This document shows, piece after piece, positions 5,561 to 6,608 of a DNA stretch of 6,608 bases (within the stretch, counting starts at the first letter, position 1; each line of letters begins with the position of its first letter). Position numbers and translations under genes: made by a program. Under the pieces are notes generated by a model. It had not been told where the DNA came from, searched no databases, and saw only the letters and a program-made list of their open reading frames with translations. The DNA is from Campylobacterales bacterium (GTDB lineage: Bacteria; Campylobacterota; Campylobacteria; Campylobacterales; QNZT01). The stretch lies in NCBI GenBank assembly GCA_027080605.1, contig JALWRO010000060.1:1-6608 (forward strand). The letters run 5' to 3'.

Positions 5561-5878
5561 TTGAGAAGTGAAAACTACGTGGCATTTTTTACTGTCAGCG
5601 GATTTTTCATCGGTCTGGTCTTTTCTGTGATCAAATTTGAAGCAATAGAAGATATTATCTTTTACACCATTGCAGTCACACTGTTTTTCTACCTGTTTAT
5701 CCATGTAGTACTGACCTTTTACCTGCGTGAGCCGGATACCAAAGTGAGCTTTTTCGAAAAAGATAGCTTTGAAACCGTCTGTAACATGCAGATAAGCGAG
5801 ATTAAAAAGCGTGAGCAGAAAATCAGTGCCATGCTGAAAAGTATTCATGGTGATGATTTATCAAAAGAAGGAGTGTAG
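5561..5878 (+). CDS. Small two-helix membrane protein of the flhFG-fliA cluster (Cj0062c/HP1033 position)
   Basis: This 105-residue protein starts at TTG. It has two hydrophobic segments, about residues 6-25 (YVAFFTVSGFFIGLVFSVIKF) and 32-55 (ends VVLTFYL), separated by a short acidic loop. A charged tail of about 50 residues follows, partly helical (ISEIKKREQKISAMLKSI). This predicts an inner-membrane hairpin with a soluble tail. No enzymatic motif is seen. In C. jejuni and H. pylori, from memory, a small protein of unknown function (Cj0062c, HP1033) occupies the same place between flhG and fliA; positional homology is inferred, not shown by alignment. It ends two bases before the first possible fliA start and contains the fliA ribosome binding site in its last codons, so the two are probably co-translated. 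Confidence 0.85.
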   Translation: MRSENYVAFFTVSGFFIGLVFSVIKFEAIEDIIFYTIAVTLFFYLFIHVVLTFYLREPDTKVSFFEKDSFETVCNMQISEIKKREQKISAMLKSIHGDDLSKEGV

Positions 5879-5883
5879 TCTTG

Positions 5884-6579
5884 ATGCAATGTAAAGAGAA
5901 AAAGAACAATACAAACAAATACCAGGTGAGTAACGATATGGTCTTGCAGTACCTTCCCGCAGTACGTGCTATGGCATTTCGTCTCAAAGAGCGTCTGCCC
6001 GCCTCCGTCGATGTCAACGATTTGATTTCCATCGGTCTGGAAGAGATGGTCAAACTCTCCAGACGCTACGATATCACCCAAAACGACTCATTCTGGGGAT
6101 ATGCCAAAAAACGCGTCTACGGCTCGATGCTCGACTACCTCCGCAGCCTCGATGTCATCAGCCGTAACAACCGTCGTCTGGTCAAGGCGATCGATGTCGA
6201 AATTGGCAAGCACCTGAGTGAAAACTCCAGCGAACCGGACGATTTTACGCTGGCGAAAAGACTCGGAGAGAGTGTGCACAAAATCCGTGAAGCCAAAGCG
6301 GCATCGCAAATTTCGACCAATGTACCGCTCAATGAGCAGATCGTTTCCGGACATGTCGAAAACCATGTCGAAAAGAAGATTGAAGAGGATCAGATGATCG
6401 AAGCAGTCAAGAGTATTTTGACGACACTCAGCGCCAGAGAACAGACGATCATCGAACTCTACTATTTCGAAGAGCTGAACCTCAAAGAGATCAGTATGAT
6501 TCTGGAAATCAGCGAATCGCGCATTTCCCAGCTCCACAAAAAACTGATGTTACAACTCAGGGAGCGGCTGGTAGAGTAG
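5884..6579 (+). CDS. fliA: FliA, flagellar sigma factor sigma-28
   Basis: This is the sigma-28 factor for late flagellar genes, normally held by the anti-sigma FlgM. Counting from the alternative TTG at 5881, region 2 covers about 21-97 (YLPAVRAMAFRLKERLP, DVNDLISIGLEEMV, FWGYAKKRVYGSMLDYLRS). Region 3 covers about 122-155 (LAKRLGESVHKIREA). Region 4 covers about 176-230 (LSAREQTIIELYYFEELN, then the HTH LKEISMILEISESRISQLHKK). Region 1 is absent, as expected for sigma-28, and the length (231-232) is normal. The start is either ATG 5884 or TTG 5881; AGAAGGAG (5866-5873) serves both, and I prefer ATG. fliM follows with no gap. The sigma-54 site upstream suggests it is expressed as a middle flagellar gene. 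Confidence 0.97.
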   Translation: MQCKEKKNNTNKYQVSNDMVLQYLPAVRAMAFRLKERLPASVDVNDLISIGLEEMVKLSRRYDITQNDSFWGYAKKRVYGSMLDYLRSLDVISRNNRRLVKAIDVEIGKHLSENSSEPDDFTLAKRLGESVHKIREAKAASQISTNVPLNEQIVSGHVENHVEKKIEEDQMIEAVKSILTTLSAREQTIIELYYFEELNLKEISMILEISESRISQLHKKLMLQLRERLVE

Positions 6580-6608
6580 ATGGCAGATATACTAAGTCAG
6601 GATGAGAT
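6580..6608 (+). CDS. fliM: FliM, flagellar switch protein (first nine codons only)
   Basis: The ATG directly after the fliA TAG opens a frame reading MADILSQDE, which runs off the window. This is the start of the N-terminal motif typical of FliM (I-L-S-Q-x-E-I-D-A-L-L), the CheY-P-binding segment of the switch protein. The identity rests on nine residues plus position: fliM follows fliA in Campylobacter and Helicobacter. The ribosome binding site is probably CAGGGAG within the end of fliA, 14 or more bases upstream, so translation may be coupled to fliA. Confidence 0.88.

Overview
The window is a piece of a Campylobacterota (epsilonproteobacterial) chromosome. It carries the conserved flagellar-regulator block flhF - flhG - small ORF ... 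small membrane protein - fliA - fliM in one direction. From memory, the same order occurs in Helicobacter pylori (HP1035-HP1030) and Campylobacter jejuni (Cj0064c-Cj0059c). The moderate G+C, judged by eye, is higher than in Campylobacter or Helicobacter and would suit a free-living sulfur- or hydrogen-oxidising relative. The genus cannot be fixed from this window.

Layout. Bases 1-797 hold the C-terminal GTPase part of flhF. It overlaps flhG (794-1678) by four bases. A 70-residue ORF (1721-1933) follows; its core aligns without gaps to sigma region 4 of the FliA encoded downstream. Bases 1908-4310 hold three minus-strand paralogues. Each is a signal peptide followed by five 48-residue W-V-G-V-F repeats with almost no indels. 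Diverging from them is a CAP/SCP-domain lipoprotein (4440-5402). Bases 5403-5560 are an intergenic control region with a near-consensus sigma-54 site and a separate TATAAT. The flagellar block then resumes with a two-helix membrane protein (TTG start, 5561-5878), fliA (5884-6579) and the first nine codons of fliM (from 6580).

How it works together. FlhF (SRP-type GTPase) and FlhG (MinD-type ATPase) set flagellar placement and number, FliA is the late flagellar sigma factor, and FliM is the switch protein. The four genes at 1908-5402 encode exported envelope proteins with no recognisable flagellar role and appear to interrupt the block. The downstream half has its own putative sigma-54 promoter, which would place fliA and fliM under the middle-gene flagellar sigma factor.

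Most unusual are the three repeat proteins, which look like single-domain five-fold closed rings, and the orphan sigma-4-like ORF, whose similarity to FliA stops at the edge of the inserted genes.
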